From Sphingomonadales bacterium (GTDB lineage: Bacteria; Pseudomonadota; Alphaproteobacteria; Sphingomonadales; Sphingomonadaceae): DNA of 64,000 bases. Shown here one piece after another: positions 52,696-60,764 of the stretch; within the stretch, counting starts at the first letter, position 1, and every line of letters starts with the position of its first letter. Location: assembly GCA_016714795.1 (NCBI GenBank), contig JADKCA010000006.1, positions 186,001 to 250,000 on the forward strand, in the 5' to 3' direction. Position numbers and translations under genes: made by a program. The notes under the pieces are model-generated. The model saw nothing but the letters and a program-made list of their open reading frames with translations. It made no database searches and was not told the origin of the DNA.

Positions 52696-53175
52696 ATGCG
52701 AAAGACTGTCCTTCTTATGGCTGTCGGCCTTGCTGCCTTCGCCGCTTCGCAGGCGGGGGCAGAGATGCGTCAAGTCTGTTCGAAGAACGAATCCGATCTG
52801 ACCGGCACCATGTTCACGATCAACGAGAAGGGCGAATTCTGCGAGATGACCGAGCAGGATCAGGCCCGGATCGAAGCTGAGCGCAAGCGCGAGCAGGATC
52901 GCGCCGAAGCCCAGCAACGCCGGATGGCGATGGCAGCATCACGACCGGTGGCCATTCCCGAGACCATGGGCAGTCAGGCCTTTTATCAGGGTTGCATGCA
53001 GGCGGCACAGCGTGATGGCGTTGACGGATCTGCCATTTGTGCACGCCATGCAGAAAAGGGCGGAAAACTCGCGGTGGAAATGGCCAAGCAGATGGCCATG
53101 GACGATTGCAGGGCGCAAGGCCGCGATGCTCAGGGATGCAAGGCGCTGATTGATCACGCTCTTGCCGGATTTTGA
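52696..53175 (+). CDS. Secreted Cys-containing protein, first of a tandem pair
   Basis: A 159-aa protein with signal MRKTVLLMAVGLAAFAASQAGA. The mature N-terminus has VCSKNESDLTGTMFTINEKGEFC, then a Glu/Arg-rich coiled-coil-like helix (about residues 55-80) and a C-terminal Cys-bearing region. It clearly resembles the next gene in the CxxxxSxLxxxxFxxxExGxFC plan. I cannot assign a function; the charged helix suggests a structural or binding role in the periplasm. Confidence 0.75.
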   Translation: MRKTVLLMAVGLAAFAASQAGAEMRQVCSKNESDLTGTMFTINEKGEFCEMTEQDQARIEAERKREQDRAEAQQRRMAMAASRPVAIPETMGSQAFYQGCMQAAQRDGVDGSAICARHAEKGGKLAVEMAKQMAMDDCRAQGRDAQGCKALIDHALAGF

Positions 53176-53193
53176 CATGATGGGACCGCTTGA

Positions 53194-53733
53194 ATGAAGA
53201 CGCCGCTCACCCTGACTCTTGCCGCACTTGGCCTTGCCTTTGCAGCCCAACCCGCCAGCGCCGCCGCGCAGTGCGCCGAAGACCCCAGCAAGCTGGACAG
53301 CGCCTTTCTGATCATGACCGAAAACGGCCAGTTCTGCGAAGGCGGAAGCGATGATCAGGCGCGGTTCGAAGCCGAGCTGGAGGCAGAACAGGCACGCGCA
53401 GACGCCGAAAGGCTGGCAGAAGAGAAGCGACAGCTGGCGCAATACAAGTCGGAACTGACACGGCATTATCTGCAAAGCGGCATGGCAGCGTCCGATGCGC
53501 GCAAGGCGGCAGATCAGGCCGCCATGGCCGCTGCACAGGCCGCCGGTGTGGCTGAACAGGCCGCGCACGAGGCCAAGGCGCGCGCTGCGGCACCTGCTGG
53601 AAGCCCGGCCGCCATGAACGGCCCCAACGGCTTCGGAAAATGCATGGCGGGGGTCAAATCCGGCACGTCGCCGTGCGGGTTTGCGCCACCTGACATATCA
53701 AAGGCGATCCGGCCCGGCCTGATGGGAATCTGA
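53194..53733 (+). CDS. Secreted Cys-containing protein, second of a tandem pair
   Basis: A 179-aa protein with signal MKTPLTLTLAALGLAFAAQPASA. The mature part starts QCAEDPSKLDSAFLIMTENGQFC, parallel to its neighbour, followed by a longer Ala/Glu/Gln-rich helix (about 60-125) and a C-terminal GKCMAGVKSGTSPCGF. Duplicated from or with the preceding gene. Function unknown; no other gene in the window belongs to this family. Confidence 0.75.
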   Translation: MKTPLTLTLAALGLAFAAQPASAAAQCAEDPSKLDSAFLIMTENGQFCEGGSDDQARFEAELEAEQARADAERLAEEKRQLAQYKSELTRHYLQSGMAASDARKAADQAAMAAAQAAGVAEQAAHEAKARAAAPAGSPAAMNGPNGFGKCMAGVKSGTSPCGFAPPDISKAIRPGLMGI

Positions 53734-53753
53734 TCCCGACGGACGCAGCGAGC

Positions 53754-54173
53754 TTAGCCCAAAGATGCAAGCGTTTCCCAAAGCTTGACAGCATGGCGCC
53801 CCTCGGCTGCGGCAAGCGTATCAAACCATTCGGCGATCTCGGCAAAACCGTCTTCACGGGCCTGTCGCGCCAGATCGGGATAGAAGCGCTCGGCTTCGGC
53901 CGTTTCATCCTTGATGGATCGCGCCAGATTGTCCCGCGAGCGGGACACACTGTCGCTTTGGTCTGCCTTGTCTGAATCCTCAAGCAACGCCAGATGTCCG
54001 GAGGCATGGCCCGCCTCTACTTCTGCCAGCGACCGAAAGAGCGACGCGACATCGGTCAGTCCTTCGCTGTCGGCCTGTTCGGCAAAATAGAGAAAACGCC
54101 GATTCGCCTTGCTTTCATGGGTGAAGGCCTGACGCAAATTCGTTTCTGTCTGCGTACCTGCCAATTGCGCCAT
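53754..54173 (-). CDS. Rubrerythrin-like ferritin-fold protein
   Basis: A 139-aa protein of the rubrerythrin type without the usual C-terminal rubredoxin domain. The di-iron ligands are placed as in the family: NLRQAFTHESKANRRFLYFAEQA, EVEAGHASGH, ETAEAERFYP and EGRHAVKLWE. It probably reduces peroxide or stores iron, but lacking the rubredoxin half it needs another electron donor. Confidence 0.88.
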   Translation of the reverse strand: MAQLAGTQTETNLRQAFTHESKANRRFLYFAEQADSEGLTDVASLFRSLAEVEAGHASGHLALLEDSDKADQSDSVSRSRDNLARSIKDETAEAERFYPDLARQAREDGFAEIAEWFDTLAAAEGRHAVKLWETLASLG

Positions 54174-54265
54174 CCTGCCGCTCCATCATCGAGTCCGTCC
54201 ATCCAGACGTCAGGATCATGTCAGGATGGGCGACGCAACGCCATGATCTTCATCAAGAAATGCGT

Positions 54266-54988
54266 TCAGGCGGCGTGGTCTTCATCGCGGGCATAGCCCA
54301 ACTCATCAAGCTTGGCCGCTACGGCTTGCCGGGCAGATTCCAGCACTGTGTCCAGCGGTTTGCTGCTGTCCAGTTCGATCAGCTGCGCCCCGCCAAACGT
54401 CAGCTTGGGGGTCACTGCAATTTTTTGCGCCAGAAGATCATCGGCATGATCGGGCTTGCGCGCGCGCGCCGTATCCAGATCGACATTGAGGCGGATCACC
54501 AGATCGGGCTTGAAGCCGGCCATCCAGCGATAGAGCGCGGCCTCCCGCTCTGCCAGGAACCGCACGAGACGACTGCGGCTGGGGGCGGCGGAGAGGCCGG
54601 GGCCGTCATAAAAGCCGGGGACTTCAACCTGCGGATAACGGTCTGCCACCACGATGACGCTGTTTTCACGCAGCGCCAGCATTCGCTTGAACCGGAATTC
54701 GCGCAACAGCGAAAAGCCGTACAGCACCAGCGCAGTGGGCAGGCCGGCAATCTTGCCGGATTTGGAGCGCGCCTGCGTCGCCCGCTTCTGCAGAGCACGT
54801 TCAACGGGCGGGCCGATGAGCGGCAAGCCCTTGATCCAGTTGCCGATTGCCCCCGATTTCAGCCCCAGATAGCTGCCCGAAGTGCGGCCATAATGCTGGC
54901 CCACCCATGCGATCAGGTCAGACGAGACGGTGGACTTGCCCGAACCGTCACACCCGATCACCGCGATGAGGGGAGCCATGCGCGCCAT
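54266..54988 (-). CDS. P-loop kinase, thymidylate-kinase-like
   Basis: A 240-aa protein. The Walker A motif is VIGCDGSGKSTVSSDL at the N-terminus, with a DRYP motif later (VIVVADRYPQVEVPGF) as in thymidylate kinases. The middle is longer and more basic than typical Tmk. The start at 54988 lies two bases from the reconstructed methyltransferase stop. Substrate is unclear; a nucleotide or lipid-sugar kinase role is possible. Confidence 0.72.
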   Translation of the reverse strand: MARMAPLIAVIGCDGSGKSTVSSDLIAWVGQHYGRTSGSYLGLKSGAIGNWIKGLPLIGPPVERALQKRATQARSKSGKIAGLPTALVLYGFSLLREFRFKRMLALRENSVIVVADRYPQVEVPGFYDGPGLSAAPSRSRLVRFLAEREAALYRWMAGFKPDLVIRLNVDLDTARARKPDHADDLLAQKIAVTPKLTFGGAQLIELDSSKPLDTVLESARQAVAAKLDELGYARDEDHAA

Positions 54989-54990
54989 GG

Positions 54991-55735
54991 TCAGCTGAGT
55001 TCCTTGAAGAAGCCGATCATCTTGAGGCCGCCAATGATGAAGCGGATCACCACCAGTGCACCATAAGCCATCACCCAAGGCCCGGTGAGCTGCGTCAGAT
55101 CAAAACCCGTGCGCGCAAACCAGGGTGAGGAACACCGTGGTCGCCAGCAGAAACAGCTTATTCTGCTCGCGCCAGATCATGCGCTTCCACCAGAAGGGAT
55201 ATTTGGGCGAAACCCAGCCAGTCAGGCGCGGCAACAGCGCGGGCACGGACTGCGCCCATGCCGCGTGCGCATCACCAAAGGTCTGCTTGAGGAACTCTTC
55301 CTCATAGACCGAAATGCGTTCATAAATCAGCACCGCGAGCAGAAAGACGATCGCGCCGAACACCCAGCTGCCCGACAGCATGGCGAGGCCGGTGAAGTTG
55401 AGGATACGGCCCACATAAAGCGGGTTGCGCACAAGCGAGTAAGGCCCGGTGGTGTTAAGCTCCTTGGCCTCTGCCGCCACCTTGGCGCGGCCCGATGTGC
55501 CCAGCGCTGCCCAGCCGCTTGTGAAGACACGGACAATCGCGCCTGCGCTGGCCACTGCGAACGAGGCCCAGAACCACGCACAGTCTTTCGCCGCGTCCGC
55601 AAACGGGCCGATGTCGCGCTGGCACAGCGCAATCAGCGTGGAAATGGCGATCACAATGTAGATATAGGTGCCGCGAATGAAGAACAGCTTCTTACCCGAG
55701 GCGGCCATTTCCTGTTGATACATCTGGTCATTCAT
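54991..55735 (-). pseudogene. Isoprenylcysteine-methyltransferase-like membrane protein, frame-broken at its end
   Basis: A membrane protein with several helices and the NTTGPYSLVRNPLYVGRILNF signature of ICMT/PEMT-like methyltransferases. The continuous frame stops at 55100, giving ...VCAHGF. Shifting frame at a CCC run (about 55126-55128 on the plus strand as GGG) continues a natural membrane tail (WFARTGFDLTQLTGPWVMAY, ending KMIGFFKELS) to 54991, two bases before the kinase start. The indel may be an assembly error. Confidence 0.75.
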
Positions 55736-55787
55736 CCCTAAGCGCGTTCACTCAGTGACTGCTAGATGACAAATTTGGGGCCAAATC

Positions 55788-56570
55788 ATGACGACGAGCG
55801 AAAAAGCATGGACCGCCGTGATTCTGGCAGGGCAAAGACCCGGCACAGATGCGCTGGCAGCGGCCTTTGGCGAGACATGGAAGGCGCTGGTGCCGTTTTG
55901 CGGAGAGCCGATGGTGACGCATGTCGTGCGCACGCTGAATGCGAGCGGACGCTTTTCCCGCATCATCGTGCTGGCGCAGGAGCCTGAGGTTCTGCGCAAA
56001 GCGGTAGACGCGGGTGGCGGAGCCGAATTGGCGGAAAGCGGTGCAGGCATTTCCACGTCGATCCTGAAACAGATTGACGCGACAGGGGACGCGATCTGGC
56101 CCCTGCTCGTGACCACGGCGGACCATCCATTGCTGACGGTGGCGATGATCGACACCTTCCTGCGCAGCGCGGGCAGCGCGGGCCTTGCTGTGGGCATGGT
56201 CGAACGCGCGGTGATGCAGGCCGCCCATCCGGAGAATAGGCGCACATGGCTGAAGTTCCGGGACGGGCACTGGTCCGGCGCGAACCTGTTCGCCTTGGGC
56301 GACCCCGCCGCCAAGGCCGCGCTCACGCTCTGGTCTGCCGCTGAGCAGGACCGAAAAACGGCGTGGAAGCTGTTCCTCCATTTCGGCCCATGGCTGGCGT
56401 TGCGCGCGCTGACGCGCACCATCGGCCTGGCTGAAGGGCTGGCGCGCGTCGGCCAGCGCATGGGCTTTTCAGCGCGGCTGGTGCCGATGCCGCAGGCCGA
56501 AGCCGCGATCGATGTGGACAAGGTCAGCGACCATGAACAGGCCAGCACGATCTTTGCGGGGCGGGGGTGA
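55788..56570 (+). CDS. MobA-like nucleotidyltransferase
   Basis: A 260-aa protein of the NTP-transferase (GT-A) fold. The opening AVILAGQRPG...GETWKALVPFCGEPMVTHVV follows the pattern of MobA/CTP-type transferases, though the usual GGxSxRMG is modified. LLVTTADHPLLTVAMI holds the metal-binding Asp. It probably transfers a nucleotide to a sugar or cofactor; the precise substrate is unclear. Confidence 0.8.
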   Translation: MTTSEKAWTAVILAGQRPGTDALAAAFGETWKALVPFCGEPMVTHVVRTLNASGRFSRIIVLAQEPEVLRKAVDAGGGAELAESGAGISTSILKQIDATGDAIWPLLVTTADHPLLTVAMIDTFLRSAGSAGLAVGMVERAVMQAAHPENRRTWLKFRDGHWSGANLFALGDPAAKAALTLWSAAEQDRKTAWKLFLHFGPWLALRALTRTIGLAEGLARVGQRMGFSARLVPMPQAEAAIDVDKVSDHEQASTIFAGRG

Positions 56571-56589
56571 TAATTGGACGGCGGTGTCC

Positions 56590-57252
56590 TTACGAAATCC
56601 CGCCTGACATCTCGCGATTGTGATGGATGAACAAGCCCGCCGCTTCTGCCCCGCACAACGCAGCCAGAGCGCCCGCGACGTCCACTGCTGCAATTGAGCG
56701 ATATTTGTCCAGCGCGCGCGGCGTCAGCAGGTCGGTCAGCGGGCTGAGCGCGATGGCGATGCGTTCTCCCGGGCGGCGCTCCTGCCGGTCTCCACGCAGC
56801 AGGCCGGGGCGCAGGATGTCGACCCGGTCATAACCGAGGCCGCACACCGCCGCTTCAACCTTGCCCTTGGTGGAGAGGTAGAAATTCCGGCTGTCCGCGG
56901 CCGCTCCAACCGAAGACACCATCAGAAACTGGCACGCTCCAGCTTCGCGGGACGCACGGGCAAGGTTCAGCACAAGATCATGATCAATGGCGAAGAAGCC
57001 CGCCTGTGAACCCGCATTGCGGATTGTGGTGCCCAGCACGGAGATGGCGATGGCAGGGTTGAGCCGCGCGATCTCGTGCGCCCAGTCCTTGGGGTCCGCC
57101 ACGATCTGGCGGACGCCTTCGGGCAAGCCCGGCATTGTGCGCCGCCCGATACAGACAAGACGCGCGGGTGCCAGCCTTTTCGCCAGCAACCCGCCCACCA
57201 GTCCGGACGCTCCGGCGAGGAGGATGTCTCCATGGCTCGCCGGGCCGGTCAT
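56590..57252 (-). CDS. NAD(P)-binding epimerase-like protein (HTATIP2-like)
   Basis: A 220-aa protein. It starts MTGPASHGDILLAGASGLVGG (nucleotide motif GASGLVGG). The late FLMVSSVGAAADSRNFYLSTKGKVE includes the SS...YxxxK catalytic pattern of atypical SDRs. One base separates it from the upstream enoyl-CoA hydratase on the same strand, so they form an operon. Confidence 0.85.
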   Translation of the reverse strand: MTGPASHGDILLAGASGLVGGLLAKRLAPARLVCIGRRTMPGLPEGVRQIVADPKDWAHEIARLNPAIAISVLGTTIRNAGSQAGFFAIDHDLVLNLARASREAGACQFLMVSSVGAAADSRNFYLSTKGKVEAAVCGLGYDRVDILRPGLLRGDRQERRPGERIAIALSPLTDLLTPRALDKYRSIAAVDVAGALAALCGAEAAGLFIHHNREMSGGIS

Positions 57253-57253
57253 C

Positions 57254-58012
57254 TTACTTGCCCTTCCAGTTGGGCTTGCGCTTTTCAGCAAACGCCGTGG
57301 CACCTTCACGCGCGTCTTCGCTCATGAACAGATTGCCGAGCGTTTCCTGCTGCTTCTTCCACATGTCCGCATCAGACCATTCGCGCGATTCGACGATGAT
57401 CTGCTTCGAACGCGCCACAGCCAGCGGGCCATTGGCGGTGATCGCGGCGGCTAGTTCCAGTGCAGCATCAAGCGCCACGCCATCGGTCAGCCGGTTGACC
57501 AGACCGAGTTCATAAGCGCGCTGCGCGGAGACGAAATCACCCGTCAGCGCCAGTTCCATGGCGAGGCGCGGCGCGATAAGGCGCGGCAGGCGGACGAGAC
57601 CACCGGCAGCGGCCGCCAGACCGCGCTTGGCTTCGGGAATACCGAACTTCGCATCCTTGTTGGCCACACACAGGTCACACGCCAGCATCACTTCAAAGCC
57701 ACCCGCCAGCGCATAGCCATCCACCGCCGCGATCAGCGGCTTTTTTGGCGGGGCTTCGGTCAGGCCCGCAAAGCCGCGGCCCGGAACCGAAGGAGACTCG
57801 CCGCGCAGAAAGCCCTTCAGGTCCATGCCCGAACAGAAGGTGTTGCCCGCGCCAGTGATGATGCCAACGCGCAGTTCATCTTCACTGTCGAGCCGGTCGA
57901 GTGCCGCTGCCACGCCTTCGGCAAGCGCCTTGTTCGCGGCATTCTTGGCTTCCGGACGGTTCATGGTGATGATCAGCACGCCATCGCGCACTTCGGTGAG
58001 GACTTCAGACAT
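57254..58012 (-). CDS. Enoyl-CoA hydratase/isomerase family protein
   Basis: A 252-aa crotonase. The oxyanion-hole segments FCSGMDLKGFL and AAVDGYALAGGFEVMLACD are present, and AKFGIPEAKRGLAAAAGGLVRLPRL carries the acidic active site region. Start at ATG 58012, with AGGAGAGAAGGA upstream. It likely hydrates or isomerises an enoyl-CoA; the neighbouring reductase-like gene may act on the product. Confidence 0.9.
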   Translation of the reverse strand: MSEVLTEVRDGVLIITMNRPEAKNAANKALAEGVAAALDRLDSEDELRVGIITGAGNTFCSGMDLKGFLRGESPSVPGRGFAGLTEAPPKKPLIAAVDGYALAGGFEVMLACDLCVANKDAKFGIPEAKRGLAAAAGGLVRLPRLIAPRLAMELALTGDFVSAQRAYELGLVNRLTDGVALDAALELAAAITANGPLAVARSKQIIVESREWSDADMWKKQQETLGNLFMSEDAREGATAFAEKRKPNWKGK

Positions 58013-58261
58013 TCCTTCTCTCCTGTTCAAATGGATTCGATACCCTATCGGCTTTGCGGCGGCTTGACGCGAACGTCAAGCGGGCGGGAAGCATGACGGG
58101 TGATCGGGAATTCGCAGCGCGCAACGCCCAGCCTCCATCCATCCGTTCGAAAATGCGAGGCGTGTTGAATTTCAGCTAAAAACGGCCCGCAAAATCAATC
58201 GCTTGCTTTCAACAACGGTGCGTCATAGCTTCCCTTCATAATACCAGAGGAGCAGTATGCG

Positions 58262-59881
58262 ATGATCCCCTTCCCTTCATTCCGGGCGCGTCTGTCTGCT
58301 GTGCTGCTGCTTCTGGCGTCACTGATTGCCATGCCGCTGTACGGCGCCCGCGCACAAACCGCAGATGACGGCTTCGTCCGCATTCTTCACCATAATTGCT
58401 TGAAGCGACAAGATGGCTCGTGCAGCCCTGTGGGGATCCACAACGAGCCCAGTCGAAAAGATGATGACAATGTTTCGATCTTGGTCGAGCCATTCGAGCT
58501 TGGGTGGTGGAGCGCCCAATGGGTGATGGAGACCGACCATGCGTGGACGACGTTTCGCAATCGCTTCACCAATGCGTGGCTGACGGCCTTTTATGAACGT
58601 GTTGGAAGCGACGCCCAATTCATGACTGACAAGTGGTCCGTCCGGCTCGTGAAACCCGGCGAGATCGTGACCAACTTCAGCACCGAGCGTGGCACATGGA
58701 TGACTGCTCCTATCGAGCAATTTCCGGAAAGCACTCGATGGCGCATCATCACCGCCAAGGACGGAGCACAGGACATTGTGAATGTGTCGATGGTGGGTGA
58801 GCGCCGCTTCAGTTTCATGCCCAAGACAAAGTTCGGCATACTCGCAATGGGCGGGCATATTCTGACTGTGCGCGGCTCAGGACCAAACTACACCGACGGT
58901 GGAAGCGAAATTGTGCCGGATAAGGGTGAATGGCGCATCACGAAAACAGACGAGTTCGTGGCGGCCAAGCAGGCTGAGAAAATCCGCATCAATGGCGGCA
59001 AGGTTGGCGGTCCGCCTATGGCGATCAACGTTGAAACAGGCACGCCATCGGCTGGCCCGGTTCAGGCCGGCTGGCTGAGCGCGCAATGGATGCAGGAACA
59101 GGCGGTAACGGACGGTCAAAAGCGTGTTTCGTTTTTCCGCAACGTCTGGACCGGCAAATATCTGGGCGTCGTCAATGGCGCGCCGGCCATGATGGACCGG
59201 GATGCAGAGGCCGATTCCAAAGGCGGCTATGCGGCCCCCTATGGCTGGCAGATCGTTGGCGGAACGGTGCCCAATACCAAGGAGCAATTCCGTTATAGCC
59301 TTAAGAACCTCCAGACCGGCCAATATCTCTATTATGATGGCAAACGGCTGGGGCTGGATGACAATGATGAAGTGCGCTGGACATTGGACTCTCTCGATGC
59401 GCCCCAGGGCTCCCATGCGGCGAGCGAGGCGGCCAAAACGCCTCCGCCGGTTGTGGAAGCCCCGCGAGAGGAACGTCTGGTGCACATCCTCGCCAAGAAT
59501 GGCGGGGCGATCAACATCGAAACAGGCCCCGTAAAATCCACCGAGTACCAGCCCGGTTGGTGGAGCGCGCAATGGCTGGCGCAAGAGGTCAATACCGGAC
59601 AGGGCGGTCGTTTCATGGCCTTTCGCAATCGCTGGAAAAACAACTTCCTGATGGTCCGCAATGGGAAATTGGTAGCGGATGAACCCGGTGCGCCGGTGGC
59701 CGCAGATGGGATGGAAGGCCGCGAGGAATTCTGGCGGGTCGAAGGCATTCTGGAAGATGGCGTGATCCTGTTCCACCCCCGCTCCAACACCTACATGGTG
59801 GAAAGCAACAAGGGCGAGGTCATCCTCTCCCCTACGCGCCCGCAGGGCACCGGGCATTTCTCGATCAAGAACGCAAATTAG
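58262..59881 (+). CDS. Secreted triple-repeat protein, beta-trefoil-like
   Basis: A 539-aa protein with a signal peptide ending near GARAQ. Three repeats of about 150-200 residues share the motif GW(W/L)SAQW...F(R)N.(W/F)...(F/Y)L: GWWSAQWVMETD with FRNRFTNAWL, GWLSAQWMQEQA with FRNVWTGKYL, and GWWSAQWLAQEV with FRNRWKNNFL. The aromatic, repeated pattern suits a beta-trefoil that binds sugars or lipids. An Ala/Pro linker lies at about 380-400. No enzyme motif is seen. Confidence 0.72.
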   Translation: MIPFPSFRARLSAVLLLLASLIAMPLYGARAQTADDGFVRILHHNCLKRQDGSCSPVGIHNEPSRKDDDNVSILVEPFELGWWSAQWVMETDHAWTTFRNRFTNAWLTAFYERVGSDAQFMTDKWSVRLVKPGEIVTNFSTERGTWMTAPIEQFPESTRWRIITAKDGAQDIVNVSMVGERRFSFMPKTKFGILAMGGHILTVRGSGPNYTDGGSEIVPDKGEWRITKTDEFVAAKQAEKIRINGGKVGGPPMAINVETGTPSAGPVQAGWLSAQWMQEQAVTDGQKRVSFFRNVWTGKYLGVVNGAPAMMDRDAEADSKGGYAAPYGWQIVGGTVPNTKEQFRYSLKNLQTGQYLYYDGKRLGLDDNDEVRWTLDSLDAPQGSHAASEAAKTPPPVVEAPREERLVHILAKNGGAINIETGPVKSTEYQPGWWSAQWLAQEVNTGQGGRFMAFRNRWKNNFLMVRNGKLVADEPGAPVAADGMEGREEFWRVEGILEDGVILFHPRSNTYMVESNKGEVILSPTRPQGTGHFSIKNAN

Positions 59882-59892
59882 GGGCGTTGAGG

Positions 59893-59920
59893 CTCCCCTC
59901 CCGTTTGCGGGAGGGGCCGG
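59893..59920. repeat. Single REP-like palindrome
   Basis: CTCCCCTCCCG, a TTTG loop and CGGGAGGGG just after the stop codon of the triple-repeat gene. Possible transcription stop or mRNA stabiliser. Confidence 0.6.
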
Positions 59921-59992
59921 ACCCAATCTCAGAACGCCAGGAACGCCGTCTTGCCTTGTCTTGTCAGACAGAAGCGGCTCGGCAAGCAGCCG

Positions 59993-60601
59993 CTAATCCT
60001 TCCAGCCCCAGAACAGGAAGCAGGGCGGGATGTTCCACCATTCAAAGCCATTGTCGATGCGGGTGAAATACGGAGCCATGAAGTCGCGGGCACGGGCGCG
60101 AAACTGGTAGACGAGGAAGGCCCCGCCGCTGTTCAGAACGCGATGGGTGGCCGCTGCAATGGCCGGGCCGACGCCTTCGGGCAGGGTGGAAAAGGGCAGG
60201 CCGGACAGCACATAATCGGCCTTCTCAAAGCCTGAATCGCGCACGATCTGCTCCACGTCTGCCGCAGACCCCAGCACCGCGCGGAAGCGGTTGTCGGTCA
60301 CGGTTTCGGCCAGATAGTCGATGAACTCGGGATTGAGATCAATGGCGAGATAGGTCGCATCGGGCGCGAGGCGCTTCAGGATATGCGGCGTGAAGGTGCC
60401 GACACCGGGACCATATTCCACGAACAGCTTGCACTGCGCCCAGTCCACCCGGCTCAGCATATGTTCAATCAACGTCACCGAAGACGGGATGATCGAGCCG
60501 ACCATTACCGGATGCTTGATGAAGCCTTTCAGGAACATGCCCCAAGGCCCGCGCGGTTTGCGGCGCTTGAGGGCGGGAGCTTCGGCGGGCGATGAAGTCA
60601 T
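59993..60601 (-). CDS. PmtA-like phospholipid methyltransferase
   Basis: A 202-aa SAM-dependent methyltransferase. The SAM motif is FVEYGPGVGTFT (about residue 63), followed by YLAIDLNPEF and YVLSGLPFST. The N-terminal KGFIKHPVMVGSIIPSS matches the PmtA/rRNA-adenine-dimethylase-like phospholipid methyltransferases of alphaproteobacteria, which convert phosphatidylethanolamine to phosphatidylcholine. The reaction is inferred by family. Confidence 0.8.
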   Translation of the reverse strand: MTSSPAEAPALKRRKPRGPWGMFLKGFIKHPVMVGSIIPSSVTLIEHMLSRVDWAQCKLFVEYGPGVGTFTPHILKRLAPDATYLAIDLNPEFIDYLAETVTDNRFRAVLGSAADVEQIVRDSGFEKADYVLSGLPFSTLPEGVGPAIAAATHRVLNSGGAFLVYQFRARARDFMAPYFTRIDNGFEWWNIPPCFLFWGWKD

Positions 60602-60764
60602 ATCGGTTGGTCAGTCGGTCCCAAACAAAAGGAACCCAGCCGTTCGCAGATGGGAAACGGACTGGCAAGGCCATTTTGCCGCAGATGGGGTTCAAGTTTG
60701 CGCGCAAGACCCTTAACGGGTGTGACATGCAACCGACTCGCAGACGCTCCGCGCAGGCCCGCAC

